Part shown: one piece after another, positions 62,371 to 64,000 of the stretch
Layout: each line of letters starts with the position of its first letter
How positions within the stretch are numbered: the first letter of the stretch is position 1
DNA from: Candidatus Pantoea floridensis
GTDB lineage: Bacteria; Pseudomonadota; Gammaproteobacteria; Enterobacterales; Enterobacteriaceae
NCBI RefSeq assembly: GCF_900215435.1
Contig: NZ_OCMY01000001.1
Span: 3,348,001 to 3,412,000 of the forward strand
Reading direction: 5' to 3'
DNA length: 64,000 nt
Position numbers and translations under genes: made by a program
Notes under the pieces: model-generated
Told to the model about the DNA's origin: nothing
Database searches by the model: none
The model's input: the letters and a program-made list of their open reading frames with translations, nothing else

Positions 62371-62628
62371 GAGCAAGACAGACGAACGAAGTAGCGGGAG
62401 GAATTGTCCTTGTGAGTGAGCTGGCGAGCGAATGCTTTTAGTTTTTTTTTAATTGGGGAGAAATCTTACATATCACTTTCTTAATTCTATTATGATTATG
62501 ATAGCATTCGTAGAATGGCCTCAGGCTTCACAGGAAGCGTTCTGCTGAGTTTAAATGCAAAAGGTAACGGAATATATTGGGAGAAGGTGAAAGCGCTCAG
62601 GATTGATTCTAGAGCGCTACAGAGGGTA

Positions 62629-62976
62629 TCACTGAATATTTAATTTCAAGCTAGTTGATTGTTGCCTCAATACCCTCAGACGTACAAGATTAACAATAGC
62701 CTTGCTCAGTACAGAATTCAACAAAACGCATATCACCATTGTTGAGAAGAACACCCCTAAGAATGCAATCCCGCTTAGAACAGGCCCCAAGAAGCTTGGA
62801 GTAATTGAGTGATACATCTGGTTGAAACTAAGCCACAGAATGAAGCACAGCAAATGAGAAATGAATTCTCCAATACAAGCTTGCTTCCCGTAGTTGAATG
62901 AGCACTCACCCCAATCACCGTAGTACGATACAACATTTCCCGTTATAACTTCACCGCACCTTGGAATTAAGCTCAT
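62629..62976 (-). CDS. 115-aa membrane protein
   Basis: A protein with two hydrophobic segments (HLLCFILWLSF and GPVLSGIAFLGVFFSTMVICVLL) and a basic C-terminus. Ribosome site GGGAA before the ATG. Starts 45 bp after the lipoprotein gene on the same strand, so the two may work together. No family recognised. Confidence 0.55.
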   Translation of the reverse strand: MSLIPRCGEVITGNVVSYYGDWGECSFNYGKQACIGEFISHLLCFILWLSFNQMYHSITPSFLGPVLSGIAFLGVFFSTMVICVLLNSVLSKAIVNLVRLRVLRQQSTSLKLNIQ

Positions 62977-63021
62977 TTTGTTTCCCTATAGAATGATGTA
63001 GCCAAATAGTTTTTAAGACAA

Positions 63022-63531
63022 TCAATATAGCTGGGAAACGTAATTATTGATGGGTTCAGCAAGAAGATCTTGCGGATGGTCTCCGCCCCAAGTTACTAAC
63101 TTACTCTCGCCATTGAGAATGGTTGAATTGATTAAAGTTAAATTGGAAGCTTTATAAACCGAAATTTTAACTTCAAGCTTATCTCTTTTCATAGACCATT
63201 CTGTAGCTCTATCTTCCCAATGCAATATTTGAGGGACAACTAAATAGCCTTCTGTTGTAGTTGCCTTAGATAAGCATTCAACATCTCCGCAGTTGTTAGA
63301 GATCCTCACCTTTTCAGAGTAACGTACAAATGCAGCTTGTAGAACGCTAGCCGTTTCCTGTCCTGAGCCATGGTAAAAAGTTGTGCCATAGAAACCATCT
63401 TTAGGAACAGCGATAGAAACAGGCATATCCTGTTTTAATTTCTCTGTGCTGGTCTTCACATCAGTGCTTTTATAATGTGCTGAGCATCCTGTGAGAGCTA
63501 ACGCCCCCATTATTAATAAAACTCCCTTCAT
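63022..63531 (-). CDS. DUF4823-type lipoprotein
   Basis: A 169-residue lipoprotein with signal peptide MKGVLLIMGALALTGC (lipobox LTGC, Cys16). Conserved stretches AVPKDGFYGTTFYHGSG, VVPQILHWEDRATEWS and TWGGDHPQDLLAEP match the DUF4823 family as I remember it. The function is unknown. Likely cargo that changes the host envelope. Confidence 0.75.
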   Translation of the reverse strand: MKGVLLIMGALALTGCSAHYKSTDVKTSTEKLKQDMPVSIAVPKDGFYGTTFYHGSGQETASVLQAAFVRYSEKVRISNNCGDVECLSKATTTEGYLVVPQILHWEDRATEWSMKRDKLEVKISVYKASNLTLINSTILNGESKLVTWGGDHPQDLLAEPINNYVSQLY

Positions 63532-63717
63532 CCCTTTCCCCAGATAGTTAAATAAATGTTGCTTAAACCTTCCTAAGAATGTTCCTAATTATTGCTCTGC
63601 CGCTTCTCTTATAGCAAGCGGATTATTAACCACCCTGTATAGATGAAGAGAGGACAGGTGAGATAAAGGGTGTGATAAAGCTGGTATAAAACTGTGATAA
63701 ATCTCCAACGCGTAAAA
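63532..63717. promoter_or_regulatory. Right-end region with TGTGATAAA repeats and a possible extended -10
   Basis: TGAGATAAA (63659-63667), TGTGATAAA (63671-63679) and TGTGATAAA (63693-63701) are in direct orientation; the last two are 22 bp (two helical turns) apart, as arm-type integrase or excisionase sites often are. TGG-TATAAA at 63682-63690 is an extended -10 pointing toward thiM. The leftmost part should hold the lipoprotein promoter. Confidence 0.45.
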
Positions 63718-63772
63718 GAATGCGGTCAGGCATCTGAGCCCGGCTTGTGCCAACAAGTCACTTCCCGTAAGC

Positions 63773-63805
63773 TGCTATATAGATGGAAGTAATACATCTA
63801 TATGA
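63773..63805 (+). promoter_or_regulatory. Element-side 5' flank of the thiM aptamer: extended -10 and hairpin
   Basis: TGC-TATATA (63773-63781) is a possible extended -10. ATATAGATG / CATCTATAT (63777-63803) forms a 9-bp hairpin directly before the aptamer, corresponding in place to the GCATGAA/TTCATGC hairpin before the left copy. The stretch 63781-63805 is also the right arm of the inverted repeat with 46738-46763. Confidence 0.5.
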
Positions 63806-63880
63806 CTCGGGGTGCCCCTGTAAACAGGGCTGAGATACACCCGCTGACCTGATCTGGATAATGCCAGCGTAGGGAAGTCA
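63801..63880 (+). promoter_or_regulatory. attR: complete TPP riboswitch aptamer upstream of thiM
   Basis: Carries the thi-box (CTGAGATACACCC, CCTGATCTGGATAATGCCAG, CGTAGGGAAGTCA). P1 is formed by TGACT (63803-63807) and AGTCA (63876-63880), and P3 by GCCCCTG / CAGGGC. GTCAG-ATGC-CTGAC just downstream is a hairpin that competes with P1 and is a likely expression platform. Direct-repeat part 63801-63874. It should lower thiM expression when TPP is plentiful. Confidence 0.9.
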
Positions 63881-63925
63881 GATGCCTGACCGCATTCGCC
63901 TTCTTGATCGCCGGTTGGGAGCTTT

Positions 63926-64000
63926 ATGACACAGCCTAACCTTCTCTCCACTGCGCAACTCGCGCAATCCTTGCTCCTCCTGCGACAGCAAGCGCCACTG
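63926..64000 (+). CDS. thiM: Hydroxyethylthiazole kinase, N-terminal part
   Basis: The first 25 residues, MTQPNLLSTAQLAQSLLLLR then QQAPL, cut by the window end. They fit the N-terminus of ThiM, which phosphorylates hydroxyethylthiazole in thiamine salvage. Position under a TPP riboswitch with SD GGGAG seven bases before the ATG agrees with thiM in other Enterobacterales. Confidence 0.85.
   Translation, partial: MTQPNLLSTAQLAQSLLLLRQQAPL

Larger units (their letters stand above)
61741..62628. other. Gene-poor control region upstream of the minus operon
   Basis: About 890 bp without a credible gene. It contains a stem AAGAGCTG / CAGCTCTT at 61897-61929, two ATTGAGGGGT...TGTGACAAA direct repeats, AT-rich tracts and a GC-rich stem at 62339-62370. 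It should carry the operon promoter and could carry an origin. Confidence 0.5.
46719..63874. mobile_element. 17.2-kb integrated element in the thiM TPP riboswitch
   Basis: Bounded by the 74-75 bp aptamer repeats at 46644-46718 and 63801-63874. It starts with a tyrosine integrase reading inward and carries a serine resolvase, podovirus-like internal virion proteins, small DNA-binding proteins and a lipoprotein. It is visibly more AT-rich than its surroundings, and I saw none of the host's REP-like repeats in it. No capsid, portal, terminase, tail or polymerase genes are present. I infer a phage satellite or phage-plasmid-like element; a reduced prophage is the alternative. Confidence 0.85.
63718..63897. 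repeat. Perfect 20-bp inverted repeat straddling the right aptamer
   Basis: GAATGCGGTCAGGCATCTGA at 63718-63737 is the exact reverse complement of 63878-63897, which lies in the host-derived thiM leader just after the aptamer. The 3' arm begins within the P1 3' strand. The 5' arm lies on the element side of the crossover. Confidence 0.9.

Noticed and set aside
46719..63874. CRISPR array, tRNA or rRNA genes
   Set aside because: No regularly spaced identical repeats with unique spacers, and no tRNA/rRNA-like sequence was seen in the element or in the host part.

Overview
The window looks like a chromosome segment of an Enterobacterales member close to Pantoea/Erwinia. Gene order and protein sequences follow the Escherichia coli yej-yei-mgl-metG region closely, but several loci are missing or replaced. 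About 46.5 kb is ordinary host backbone; 17.2 kb is an integrated mobile element, and the window closes at the start of thiM. Identifications rest on recognising protein families from sequence alone; no searches were run.

Host backbone. From the left: the end of the drug exporter gene bcr, yejG, the yejABEF peptide importer, a CSS-motif/EAL cyclic-di-GMP phosphodiesterase (pdeN/rtn), the murein endopeptidase mepS, the lipid A phosphotransferase lpxT, the COG0523 GTPase yeiR, the elongation factor P paralogue efpL and a small cysteine-rich protein (yeiW). The fruBKA fructose PTS operon follows, with two Cra boxes, then nfo, yeiH/yeiE, lysP, a FecCD-type permease plus ATPase behind a perfect palindromic Fur box, the formaldehyde detoxification pair frmA-fghA, a LysR gene divergent from an MFS gene, folE, yeiB, galS-mglBAC with gal operators and CRP sites, sanA, maeA, cdd, yohJK, metG, apbC, a GNAT acetyltransferase and ahpCF. 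A family of short palindromic repeats (GTAGGGTCGCCATTCATGGCGACC and variants) is scattered between these genes and was not seen in the element.

The mobile element (about 46719-63874) sits inside the TPP riboswitch of thiM. A 74-75 bp direct repeat marks its ends (46644-46718 and 63801-63874; the last 51 bp are identical), and that repeat is the aptamer core itself. The host thi promoter now faces a tyrosine integrase gene. thiM now lies behind an aptamer whose 5' half came from the element and whose 3' half is the host's. As I read it, only the thiM-side copy can form the P1 helix, so the element appears to rebuild the riboswitch it interrupts, in the way tRNA-targeting elements rebuild the tRNA. 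A perfect 20-bp inverted repeat (63718-63737 / 63878-63897) straddles the rebuilt aptamer.

Element content. On the + strand: integrase, a 68-aa protein and a 220-aa protein of unknown function. On the - strand is a compact, translationally coupled operon: a winged-helix-like protein, a 324-aa protein, two ribbon-helix-helix-like proteins, several very small proteins, a 1592-aa and a 611-aa protein resembling podovirus internal virion (DNA ejection) proteins, a small head-fibre-like protein and a serine resolvase. Near the right end are a DUF4823-type lipoprotein and a small membrane protein. There is no capsid, portal, terminase, tail or polymerase gene. I infer a phage satellite or phage-plasmid-like element that supplies its own ejection proteins, but a reduced prophage cannot be excluded. 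Several small genes (50874-51041, 54543-54698, 59818-59973, perhaps 61349-61405) were found by reading the minus strand directly.
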